From positions 91,873-155,872 of the forward strand of contig CAZIVP010000009.1 in the NCBI GenBank assembly GCA_964542915.1: a stretch of 64,000 nucleotides of DNA, written 5' to 3'. The stretch comes from CAZIVP01 sp964542915. Lineage in GTDB: Bacteria > Calditrichota > Calditrichia > Calditrichales > Calditrichaceae. Every line of letters begins with the position of its first letter. Within the stretch, counting starts at the first letter, position 1. The position numbers and the translations under genes were made by a program. Under the pieces are notes generated by a model. The model was given only the letters and a program-made list of their open reading frames with translations, had not been told where the DNA came from and made no database searches. Positions 56,722 through 64,000 of the stretch are shown piece after piece.

Positions 56722-57702
56722 ATGGATTCAAAACAAGAAGCCCTGCAATGGATTAAAGCCAACAACAAGTTTGGCCCCGAAGCGCCTTTCGTATCCGATT
56801 TTGAAGGTATGATTGCAAAAGCGATCGAACAGCAGGATACCAAAATTACAACCTGGATTATGGGCGGCGGACTTTCAAAAGATGGATTCCCGTACAAGCT
56901 CATTTGGCATCCCGAGTACTTCACAGCCCACAAAATCTCCCGAGAAGAAGCGGGCGTCGAGGCCATGCAACTCGTGACCTTCGAGCGAGAGATTCCCAAT
57001 TCGGCGAAGATCGATGAATCCTCTCATGAAGATGTTACGGATGAGGTCTGGGAAAATTTAAGCAAGGCCTGGGATTCCATATCAATCGTCGAACCCGAAA
57101 CGGATGGGCGTGAGCCGACGAGCAAAAAGGAGCTTGACGATTTTAAAATGTGGGTTTCCAAAGCAAAGAATGTGGCCCATAAAAACGAAAACGACGATGC
57201 GCTTATTGACAATACCGAAAACCTTATCGCTGCCTGGGAAAAGAAACATTTTGACGGCGTCAAACGCGATTTGATCGTGCTGTTAGTCCTGTTCGGTTTA
57301 ATGATCGCGGTTAATTTTATCGATTTGATAAACGGTAATTTCGGCGGAGGCGAGGAAGGATTCAATTTTGTCATGTTTTTTCTCGGTGTCATCTGGCTGG
57401 CCGGCGCCGCCGGATACTACTGGGCCAACCAAACGCCGAGATGGTTACTGGATCTGCGAAACGCCGGTCCGCGCAACCGGATTTCGGATTACTTTGCGCG
57501 ATGGGCAAAAAAAACCTTTCACACCACCGTCTATAACGTTACCACATATTCCGACGGCACCGTTGAAAGGCGCCCGAGCCTGTTATCCGGTCCGTTCGCC
57601 TCATCCGTTATCTGGCTGATTTATTACTATCTGTTTCTGCAATTCATACCGATTTGGTCGGGTTATGCGGCGTTGAAGAATCATGTACTTTTTAAGAAAT
57701 AA
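56722..57702 (+). CDS. Unknown membrane protein, paralogue A
   Basis: From the ATG at 56722 (AAAAGGAGTGTACC upstream) the protein has 326 residues. It has an N-terminal soluble domain (KQEALQWIKANNKFGPE; TTWIMGGGLSKDGFPYKLIW), a helical linker, two close membrane helices (LIVLLVLFGLMIAVNFIDLI; FVMFFLGVIWLAGAAGYYW), a WAKKTFHTT...YSDGTVERR segment and a final hydrophobic helix. Paralogue B (59143) has the same layout and the same 17-base leader. I recognise no family. Confidence 0.8.
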   Translation: MDSKQEALQWIKANNKFGPEAPFVSDFEGMIAKAIEQQDTKITTWIMGGGLSKDGFPYKLIWHPEYFTAHKISREEAGVEAMQLVTFEREIPNSAKIDESSHEDVTDEVWENLSKAWDSISIVEPETDGREPTSKKELDDFKMWVSKAKNVAHKNENDDALIDNTENLIAAWEKKHFDGVKRDLIVLLVLFGLMIAVNFIDLINGNFGGGEEGFNFVMFFLGVIWLAGAAGYYWANQTPRWLLDLRNAGPRNRISDYFARWAKKTFHTTVYNVTTYSDGTVERRPSLLSGPFASSVIWLIYYYLFLQFIPIWSGYAALKNHVLFKK

Positions 57703-57936
57703 CATTCGATCAGAGATTAGCCTGAAAACGTATCTGTTAATTTGCGGCTCATCAGGCATTGGGCTGCATGAATGCTTTAATACATTTTCTTTTTGTTTTT
57801 TGTGCTAACGTTTTATATGCCCATGTCCATCAGGACGCGTTCATTGCGGCTGAGCACCGGCGCGCATCAGAGTCCGGCAAAACAACGTATGTTCAACTTC
57901 ACTTATTTTTGATCATATTTACTACAGGTAAGAAAA

Positions 57937-58920
57937 ATGAAACTATGTGGAATACTTTTATTGATTGTTTGGATAACGGCATGTGCAGCCCCTGAAAAGC
58001 AAAGGCATCAAAACAGCCAAACGACGCCGGATACGCAGCTTAAGGCCTTGACGGAACAAATTGTATCAAGTTTGGCACATGAGCAAAAATCAAAGATTGC
58101 TGTGATCGAATTTTCCGACCTGGAAGGCAATGTTTCGCAATTCGGCCGTTACCTTGCGGAAGAATTAATGACGCAATTGTATCACACCGGCCGCTTTGAA
58201 GTAATCGAGCGTCGTTTGCTGAATGAAGTACTGGAAGAGCATAGCTTATCCATGACCGGCATCATCGATGCGCGTTCAGCCCAAAAAGTGGGAAACCTGT
58301 TAGGCGTGGACGCCATCGCCTCGGGATCGGTCAGCGATCTCGGCCCGTATGCGAAGGTGAACGCCCGCCTCATTTCAACGGCGACCGGTCAGGTGTTCGC
58401 GGTTGCGTCGGTCAAAATCATGAAAGATGCGGTCGTACGAACATTAATGGGGCGTCCCATGGCCGATGAGCCGGAGTCGGACACAAAAGCCGGGTCCTCC
58501 AAACAGCAACGGCCGCACCCGCCGGAACATGTTGTTGAAAAGGAAGGATTTAAATTAGTACTGAAAAAATGCACCCTGTCGGACAGGCGGGTCACGTGTC
58601 ATCTCGTTATTACGAATCAAACCGAAAATGATAAGGATTTTCAAGTATCCTACGGCTGGCAGTATAAAACAAAGATATTTGATGATTGGGGAAACGAATA
58701 TATCATATCAGCGGCTAAAATCGCCAATAAAACGAAACAATACAAGGGATTGAGTCAGTACGAAGCGGTGCATAAAAAAATTGTAGCCGGGACCTCCGTA
58801 CCGCTGGAGTTGTATTTTGAAAAAGTTTCGTCGAAAGCGACCAGGATCGTTCTATTACAGATGCTTTGCGGGGTTAGGGGATTTAAAGCGGAATTCCGCA
58901 ATATTGATTTGATCGAATAA
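57937..58920 (+). CDS. CsgG/FlgO-like lipoprotein with C-terminal beta domain
   Basis: The 327-residue lipoprotein has lipobox WITAC, a FlgO/CsgG-type nucleic-acid-phosphatase-like fold (KIAVIEFSDLEGNVSQFGRYLAEELMTQLYHTGRFEVIER, then LGVDAIASGSVSDLG and VNARLISTATGQVFAVASV) and a second domain (about residues 205-327) that is beta-rich and Ig-like. The C-terminal domain resembles DUF4352-type modules by eye. It sits between the two paralogous membrane proteins and could be their outer-membrane partner. Confidence 0.82.
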   Translation: MKLCGILLLIVWITACAAPEKQRHQNSQTTPDTQLKALTEQIVSSLAHEQKSKIAVIEFSDLEGNVSQFGRYLAEELMTQLYHTGRFEVIERRLLNEVLEEHSLSMTGIIDARSAQKVGNLLGVDAIASGSVSDLGPYAKVNARLISTATGQVFAVASVKIMKDAVVRTLMGRPMADEPESDTKAGSSKQQRPHPPEHVVEKEGFKLVLKKCTLSDRRVTCHLVITNQTENDKDFQVSYGWQYKTKIFDDWGNEYIISAAKIANKTKQYKGLSQYEAVHKKIVAGTSVPLELYFEKVSSKATRIVLLQMLCGVRGFKAEFRNIDLIE

Positions 58921-59064
58921 AGCGATCTTTCGGTGTGAAGCGGACGGCGATAAACGGAACGATCAGCGGAAAATGGCGTCGCAATTCCCGATTTATCCTG
59001 TGCTCATCAATCGCTGATACGGAAAATCCCGCCCGTAAAACATTTTGAGTCAAGGAGTTATTAC

Positions 59065-59091
59065 CGCGCCTTGTGATTGGCGCGTTTTCTT
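59065..59091 (+). terminator. Terminator between the CsgG-like gene and paralogue B
   Basis: The stem CGCGCC / GGCGCG with an 8-base loop is followed by TTTTCTT. It ends the transcript of the CsgG-like gene 145 bases past its stop and just before the leader of paralogue B, so B is probably transcribed from its own promoter. Confidence 0.75.
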
Positions 59092-59142
59092 ATGATGGCG
59101 ATCATCGCATAAATGCTGTTACATAAACACAGGGAGTGTACC

Positions 59143-60150
59143 ATGGATTTAAAACAAGAAGCGCTGCAATGGATGGCGGAAAACAACAAATGGGGCACGG
59201 AAGGCGATTTGTACAAAGGATTCGCCCAAAAACTCGATGCCGCCATCCGTAAACAGGATGACGTGATTACCACCTGGGTCATGGGCAGCGGCACAACGAA
59301 AAGCGGTCACGCCTATACGTTACGATGGGAAAGGGGCCATTTTTCGGCGATACGGCTATCGCCGGAAGAGTCGGAAGCCCGGAATGCGCCGCCCATGTCT
59401 TTTACGACCTTCGAAAAGAAGCTGGAAGCCGACCAGGAAGAACCGGCCGGCCATGAGGAACCGGAGGCGCCGCCAAAATCCAAATTCGAAGCCTATATGG
59501 ATCAAGCATGGGCGGCGTTGAGTCCTGATAATCAATACGCCGGCTCCATGCCGACCCGTCGTTCGGAAATCAAAACATTCAAACGTTATCTCGAGAAAGC
59601 AAGAGCATGCGCCGATAAGCGTAAACAAACAAAGCAATATCTGAAGCAGTGCAAAAAGCAGCTGCGCCGCTGGAATAGACGTCATTTTATCGGCTCCTAC
59701 AAGCTTCTAATTATTTCGATCATCGCTACGTCCTGGTTCATCTATCAGATGTATCAGCGTTATCTCGAAACAGGGTCGTTCTTCGAGATGGAGGGCGCGG
59801 CTTCGGAGCCCTTCTACGCCTATGTCATCGGATTTTTATTCGTATTCGGCGTGGTGGGCTATTTCTGGTCGCAGCGCGCGCCCGCCTGGCTGATCGTCAG
59901 CAAAGAGATGACGAAGGGCCACCAAATTTTGGAAGACTGGGAAAACGACTCCAAAACGACCTTTTACTCTACGGAAAAATACTATCGCCATAGCGACGGC
60001 CGCATCGAACGCGCAGATAACACGGGAGAGATGGGCAGCCAGTTTATCGTAGCCGCTATATTTTGGATTCTAAAGATGATCGCGTTGTATTTGCTCATTC
60101 CGTTTATCTCCATTTACGGCTTTTTGCGCTATTACGTCTTTTATAAGTAA
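59143..60150 (+). CDS. Unknown membrane protein, paralogue B
   Basis: From the ATG at 59143 the protein has 335 residues and the same architecture as paralogue A: KQEALQWMAENNKWG and TTWVMGSGTTKSGHAYTLRW, a longer acidic-proline linker (GHEEPEAPPKSK), a basic helix, two membrane helices (LLIISIIATSWFIYQMY; YVIGFLFVFGVVGYFW), a SKTTFYST...HSDGRIERA segment and a C-terminal helix. The leader GGAGTGTACCATGGATT is identical to that of A. A and B are clearly duplicates that have diverged. Confidence 0.8.
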   Translation: MDLKQEALQWMAENNKWGTEGDLYKGFAQKLDAAIRKQDDVITTWVMGSGTTKSGHAYTLRWERGHFSAIRLSPEESEARNAPPMSFTTFEKKLEADQEEPAGHEEPEAPPKSKFEAYMDQAWAALSPDNQYAGSMPTRRSEIKTFKRYLEKARACADKRKQTKQYLKQCKKQLRRWNRRHFIGSYKLLIISIIATSWFIYQMYQRYLETGSFFEMEGAASEPFYAYVIGFLFVFGVVGYFWSQRAPAWLIVSKEMTKGHQILEDWENDSKTTFYSTEKYYRHSDGRIERADNTGEMGSQFIVAAIFWILKMIALYLLIPFISIYGFLRYYVFYK

Positions 60151-60172
60151 ACGCTCATAACATTAGCCCTAA

Positions 60173-60355
60173 CTTCAGCCAGGTGTGCCGAGGATACCGC
60201 CTTTAAGAGAAACCGTTGAAACGGTTATGGTATTCGGTTGAGTTTTCCTTTTACACCGGGCTAAAGCACCGGTGTTAATGGAATACTGAAGATGCCCCTG
60301 ATACTGATTACATTAACACCTGGCTTTAGCCAGGTGCTGCGAGGATCGCCATATA
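60173..60355 (+). repeat. Cluster of REP-like palindromes
   Basis: The 361-base gap 60151-60511 holds no gene. It contains AACCGTT-GA-AACGGTT (60211-60226), ACACCGG/CCGGTGT (60253-60275), CACCTGGCT-TT-AGCCAGGTG (60317-60336, a 9-bp perfect stem) and a direct repeat of TTYAGCCAGGTG plus GCGAGGAT at 60173 and 60332. It shares words with the element at 21866-22032. Confidence 0.65.
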
Positions 60356-60511
60356 CCTCTGGGCGTTCGGCCGGCATAAACCCTGCTCCATGCCATCTCT
60401 CCATACTCTCCTGATTCCCTCCCGTCTGAAAAAAAAGCTTCCATTGCCCTTGCTGTTACTTTATCGTATTTTGCATTATCCTCGCCAATATAACCGAAAG
60501 GAGACCCTGCC

Positions 60512-61132
60512 ATGAATAACCTGACCATTGCCAATATTTTCAACAACGCTATCCGGATCGGCATGAAGAACATCGCCTCGATCGTGGGGGCGGCGATCCT
60601 CTGGTTGCTGACCGTCTGGATACCGTACCTGAACGTCGGTACAACCATCGCCCTGATCGGGCTGGTGGTCGCCATGAGTAAGGGCGACATCATCTCGCCG
60701 ACCGAAATTTTCCACGCCCGTTACCGGCGGAATATGGGCGAATTCTTTTTACTGGTCGCGTTTATATGGATCGGTACGACCATCGGATATGCCTTCGTCG
60801 TCATTCCGGGTATTGTCATCTCCATCGCCTGGGGCCAGGCCGTGTACCTGTTGATTGACAAAAATCTGAGTCCGACCGAAGCGATCAGCATGAGCAACAA
60901 ACTGACGTACGGTAAAAAGTGGACGATTTTTCTGGGCACGCTGTTGCTGGCCCTGGCCGTGATCATAGCGATTGCCATTGTGGTCTATATCTTCGGAGCC
61001 ATCGCCGATTTCCTCGGCGTTCTGGTCGGTATTCTTGGCTATCTGGTATTCATCACCGTCATGCTCGGTGCGGCCGCCTATATCTACGGCGAGCTGGTCA
61101 AAGGTATGGAAGCGGCGCCGGCGGGCGAATGA
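60512..61132 (+). CDS. Multi-spanning membrane protein
   Basis: The 206-residue protein has about five hydrophobic helices and no charged catalytic motif. The pattern FIWIGTTIGYAFVVIPGIVISIAWGQAVYLLIDKNLSPTEAISMS resembles DUF975/GlpM-like or DUF4013-type membrane proteins that have a proline-containing IPG motif and amphipathic AL.xS segment. It has a good ribosome site (AAAGGAGA). Function unknown. Confidence 0.75.
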   Translation: MNNLTIANIFNNAIRIGMKNIASIVGAAILWLLTVWIPYLNVGTTIALIGLVVAMSKGDIISPTEIFHARYRRNMGEFFLLVAFIWIGTTIGYAFVVIPGIVISIAWGQAVYLLIDKNLSPTEAISMSNKLTYGKKWTIFLGTLLLALAVIIAIAIVVYIFGAIADFLGVLVGILGYLVFITVMLGAAAYIYGELVKGMEAAPAGE

Positions 61133-61489
61133 CCGTAAGTGTTCATACGCTGCCGCTGTATGGATGTTGATTGCGAAAAACAGAATGTCCCGCCCGGTAG
61201 GGGGTAGGAGTGGACCGCTTGCACTGCTTCGAGCTCCACTAACAATTGCCGGGCAAGAGAATGGCTTTACAAGCTCGGTTATGCGGAAAAGCGGACCAAT
61301 AGGAACGTTCACCGGCCGTACAGCATTCAATTCCGGTTTCGGGCGTCACACGCATAATTCTCAAAGAATCGGTTGCCCGCATTCGATGCATTTGTTAAGC
61401 TAAAGCACGAATTTATTCAGGGATTCGAATGCCCGCCGTATGTACCGTTCGATGCATTCAATCCGCAACCCCATAAAGGAGGCCTTATC
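61133..61489. other. Non-coding gap before catalase
   Basis: The 357 bases have no supported gene. The upstream region should carry the catalase promoter; I see no consensus operator (for example no OxyR or Fur-type palindrome that I would defend). Confidence 0.45.
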
Positions 61490-62941
61490 ATGAAAAAAAA
61501 CCGCAAGCCAACGACGACCGACGCCGGCATCCCGGTTTCAAGCGACGAGCATTCGCTTTCAGTGGGACCAGACGGACCCATTCTGCTGCAGGATCACTAT
61601 CTCATCGAGCAGATGGCCAATTTCAATCGCGAGCGCATTCCGGAGCGCCAGCCGCACGCCAAGGGGTCCGGGGCGTTCGGACGCTTCGAAACGACCAGCG
61701 ATGTCAGCGCCTACACCAGGGCGGCCGTCTTCCAGCCCGGCGTCAAAACGGACACGCTGATCCGCTTCTCCACGGTGGCGGGCGAACGCGGCAGTCCCGA
61801 CACTTGGCGCGATCCGCGCGGATTCGCACTCAAGTTCTACACCACGGAAGGCAACTACGATATGGTGGGCAACAACACCCCCATCTTTTTCATCCGCGAT
61901 CCCATGAAGTTCCAGCACTTCATCCGCTCCCAGAAACGCCGCGCCGATAACGGTTTGCGCGACCACGATATGCAGTGGGATTTCTGGACGCTCTCGCCCG
62001 AGTCGGCGCACCAGGTTACGTGGTTGATGGGCGACCGCGGCATTCCGAAAACCTGGCGGCACATGAACGGCTATTCCAGCCACACCTTCATGTGGGTCAA
62101 CGCCGAGGGCGAACGCTTCTGGGTCAAATACCATTTTAAGACCGACCAGGGCATCGACTTCCTCACGCAGGAAGAAGCCGACCGTATCGCTGGCGAAGAC
62201 GCCGATTACCACCGCCGCGACCTGTTCGACGCCATCAAACGCGGGGACCACCCAAGCTGGACGCTGAAGGTGCAGATCATGCCGTTCGAGGAGGCCAAAA
62301 CCTATCGCTTTAATCCCTTTGATTTGACCAAGGTGTGGCCGCACGCCGATTATCCGCTGCACGAGGTCGGCCGTTTGACGCTGGACCGCAATCCGACCGA
62401 TTTCCACACCGAAATCGAACAGGCGGCCTTTGAACCGAATAACCTGGTGCCGGGCATCGGCGTGAGTCCGGACAAGATGCTGCTCGGCCGTCTGTTTGCT
62501 TACGCGGACGCCCACCGCGAGCGTCTGGGCGTCAACTACAAGCAAATCCCCGTCAACAGTCCCAAGTCAGCGGTGCACAGTTACAGCAAGGACGGGGCGA
62601 TGCGCGTCCGAAACGTATCCGATCCCGTGTACGCGCCGAACTCCAAGGGCGGCCCGCAGGCCGACGGCGAGCGCTATCCCGAGTCGGCGGTATGGGACGC
62701 CAGCGGCGCATTCATCCGCGCCGCCTACACCCTGCGCAAAGACGATGACGATTGGGGACAGGCGGGCACGCTGGTGCGCAAGGTCATGGACGACGCCCAG
62801 CGCGACCGGTTGGTGTCCAATGTGGTGGGCCATCTCAAAAAAGGCGTTTCCGAACCGGTGCTGGAGCGCGCCTTGCAGTACTGGCGCAATATCGACAAGA
62901 CGATCGGCGACCGCATCGCCGAAGGCGTAAGCGGGCAATAG
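61490..62941 (+). CDS. katA: Monofunctional haem catalase
   Basis: From the ATG at 61490 (AAAGGAGG upstream) the protein has 483 residues, the usual length of small-subunit catalases. The catalytic His56 ([13 protein letters not shown]), Asn129 ([10 protein letters not shown]) and proximal haem ligand Tyr338 ([14 protein letters not shown], with Arg334) are in place. It removes hydrogen peroxide. The coding sequence is visibly more GC-rich and ends more codons in C or G than the genes on the left, which hints at recent acquisition. The strong terminator 63031-63078 ends it. Confidence 0.96.
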   Translation: MKKNRKPTTTDAGIPVSSDEHSLSVGPDGPILLQDHYLIEQMANFNRERIPERQPHAKGSGAFGRFETTSDVSAYTRAAVFQPGVKTDTLIRFSTVAGERGSPDTWRDPRGFALKFYTTEGNYDMVGNNTPIFFIRDPMKFQHFIRSQKRRADNGLRDHDMQWDFWTLSPESAHQVTWLMGDRGIPKTWRHMNGYSSHTFMWVNAEGERFWVKYHFKTDQGIDFLTQEEADRIAGEDADYHRRDLFDAIKRGDHPSWTLKVQIMPFEEAKTYRFNPFDLTKVWPHADYPLHEVGRLTLDRNPTDFHTEIEQAAFEPNNLVPGIGVSPDKMLLGRLFAYADAHRERLGVNYKQIPVNSPKSAVHSYSKDGAMRVRNVSDPVYAPNSKGGPQADGERYPESAVWDASGAFIRAAYTLRKDDDDWGQAGTLVRKVMDDAQRDRLVSNVVGHLKKGVSEPVLERALQYWRNIDKTIGDRIAEGVSGQ

Positions 62942-63030
62942 TATTTTTTGCCGAACGCAATCGCCAACAGGCGCTTCTCTCGTCGCAGCGCCCGGAATAG
63001 CAGGGCGCGGGAAGCGTGAGACACCGAAAG

Positions 63031-63078
63031 AAGGCCGCTCCGGTAACCTGACGTTGCCGGGCAAGCGGCCTTTTTTTA
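63031..63078 (+). terminator. Rho-independent terminator after catalase
   Basis: The outer stem AAGGCCGCT / AGCGGCCTT encloses a second stem (CCGGTAAC / GTTGCCGG with one G-U pair), followed by seven T residues. Confidence 0.9.
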
Positions 63079-63688
63079 TGGCCCGCGCCTTACCGAACGG
63101 TTGGAACCGGCAGGGGCAAGGCATCGGGATTGGCCCGATTTATTGAAATTTTGTTTTGATTTTTGTAAACGATTGTGCATTTTTATGAGCGTAGCATTTC
63201 TTTTTTTTAACATAAACCACGACCGTTCGACTCATGAAAAGATACGTTTTATGACACACGGACGTATGGCTATTCAGAATGATTTCAAATTAGGCCGAGT
63301 CAGCGCCTGCCGGCGTCATTACAAAAAGTGTTTATATGTTGCCTTGTTGAATTGATACATGATTGATGGGTTGGAGGGTTGACCACGAAGTATCAACCCA
63401 GGACAATCGACCATTCAGCCGTTCAATTATAGAATAAAGTTGCAGTACGAACGTTGCGATTGATTGGATCGGTTGCGGGCGACCGTGCGGCCCTGTAAGT
63501 GACGGGGCGGAGCTGTGAGGAGGGTAGAGTGAAGAGTAAAGAGGAGAGAGAAAAGCGGGGGAAGGCAAAAGGTAAAAGTAAAAAGGAAAAATTGAACAAA
63601 TGGGCCTATGAGAATGGGTAAAGAAACGTTACAGCGTCGGCGGCATCCCGGGGGTAAGTTGAGGGAGGAGGGCGATAAAGGTCTACTT
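63079..63688. other. Non-coding gap
   Basis: About 600 bases without a supported gene. It includes an AT-rich tract near 63140-63230, a purine-rich stretch at about 63515-63600 (GA-rich, few pyrimidines) and the second copy of the 56400 hairpin word at 63492-63513. Confidence 0.5.
63492..63513 (+). repeat. Short dispersed hairpin repeat, copy 2
   Basis: The segment CCTGTAAGTGACGGGGCGGAGC matches 56400-56421 at 19 of 22 positions. Confidence 0.45.
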
Positions 63689-63735
63689 CTTCAGTTGGAA
63701 TTGGTCTTTCAAAGGTAATTGTTTAACATAACCTA
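63689..63735 (+). repeat. 47-bp direct repeat, left copy
   Basis: This 47-base segment (starting CTTCAGTTGGAATTGG and ending GTTTAACATAACCTA) matches the segment 63954-64000 at 42 of 47 positions. The two copies lie 265 bases apart and frame the zinc-ribbon gene. Confidence 0.8.
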
Positions 63736-63759
63736 AATTCAATTTTAAGGAGGTTGATT

Positions 63760-63915
63760 ATGGTTGAAGTCAAATGTGCAATTTGCGGAAAAAAAACTCA
63801 AGCCAATTACAATGGTGTTAAGCATTGCCCTAAATGTGGGCTTTGGTTCTGTAATGATCATGCAGGACCAGGCAGAACACAATGCCCAAAGTGCAAATCT
63901 TACTCATTGAAATAA
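63760..63915 (+). CDS. 51-residue zinc-ribbon protein
   Basis: A short gene with an excellent ribosome site (AAGGAGGT, 63748-63755) before ATG 63760. The translation has the paired cysteine motifs CAIC (residues 6-9) and CPKC (23-26), then C31 and H34, then CPKC (42-45). That is four metal-binding half-sites, enough for two zinc sites. It has no membrane segment. It resembles small zinc-ribbon proteins of unknown role. It is enclosed by 47-bp direct repeats. Confidence 0.8.
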   Translation: MVEVKCAICGKKTQANYNGVKHCPKCGLWFCNDHAGPGRTQCPKCKSYSLK

Positions 63916-63953
63916 CTTTTTAGTTAAAAAGACGCTTTATATGGCATGTTTTG

Positions 63954-64000
63954 CTTCAGATGGAATTGGACTTCCCAAGGTAAATGTTTAACATAACCTA
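63954..64000 (+). repeat. 47-bp direct repeat, right copy
   Basis: Second copy of the repeat at 63689-63735, cut by or ending exactly at the window edge. It differs from the first at five positions. The sequence right of it is not visible, so a further unit may follow. Confidence 0.8.

Noticed and set aside
63689..64000. The direct repeats as integron attC sites
   Set aside because: GTTTAAC fits the RYYYAAC consensus, but the matching GTTRRRY site would fall inside the zinc-ribbon gene, no inverted pairing across an attC-sized stem is seen, and no integrase is in the window.

Overview
The window looks like the chromosome of a Gram-negative bacterium of the Fibrobacterota-Chlorobiota-Bacteroidota (FCB) superphylum, most like a Calditrichota or neighbouring lineage (inference; there is no rRNA here to confirm it). 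The grounds are a C-terminal type IX-style sorting domain on a beta-helix protein (YPNPFNPST motif), a full BatA-E aerotolerance cluster joined to Gld-like ABC transporter genes, a short primary-type sigma factor lacking region 1.1, LPS precursor synthesis (KdsB), many lipoproteins, and TolC/RND efflux. I see no rRNA, tRNA, CRISPR array, IS element or phage genes.

1-16.2 kb: one long same-strand cluster. It runs BatD-like (cut by the window edge), MoxR ATPase, DUF58, a TPR/SurA-N lipoprotein, a second BatD-like protein, the ABC trio GldA/GldF/GldG-like, a DUF4340 protein, then BatA, BatB, BatC, BatD, BatE and a SPOR lipoprotein. It reads as one envelope-stress machine in which a MoxR chaperone ATPase acts with membrane vWA proteins. 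16.2-18.2 kb: rtcB and archease (RNA ligation) on the minus strand, stop-to-stop with the cluster. 18.3-21.7 kb: a large unknown lipoprotein and an outer-membrane barrel-like protein, translationally close.

22-30 kb: small metabolic and accessory genes (LysE exporter, NfeD-like, HAD, SDR, GNAT, DinB), a secreted beta-helix protein, and an ECF sigma / zinc anti-sigma / YbjQ operon. 30-41.9 kb: tandem GNAT, phosphopentomutase, two EutN/CcmL microcompartment-vertex proteins with no shell hexamer nearby, a coiled-coil protein, the primary-type sigma factor, an M23 peptidase, HMA copper chaperone-like protein, CapA-like protein, gatC-kdsB-pyrG, a diguanylate cyclase and a TPR protein.

41.9-46.1 kb: queDEFC, the preQ0/preQ1 branch of queuosine synthesis, followed by an unusual winged-helix/Fe-S protein. 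46.2-52.3 kb: a complete RND efflux operon (outer-membrane factor, adaptor, pump) with a strong terminator. 52.3-55 kb: a DUF1579-like secreted protein, TadA and an orphan histidine kinase.

55-64 kb: the least ordinary part. It starts with 1.7 kb of non-coding DNA packed with small inverted repeats, then two paralogous unknown membrane proteins flanking a CsgG/FlgO-like lipoprotein, a multi-spanning membrane protein, a GC-rich catalase, and at the very edge a 51-residue zinc-ribbon gene framed by two 47-bp direct repeats that may be the first unit of a cassette-like array. Several REP-like palindromic repeats recur in intergenic DNA.
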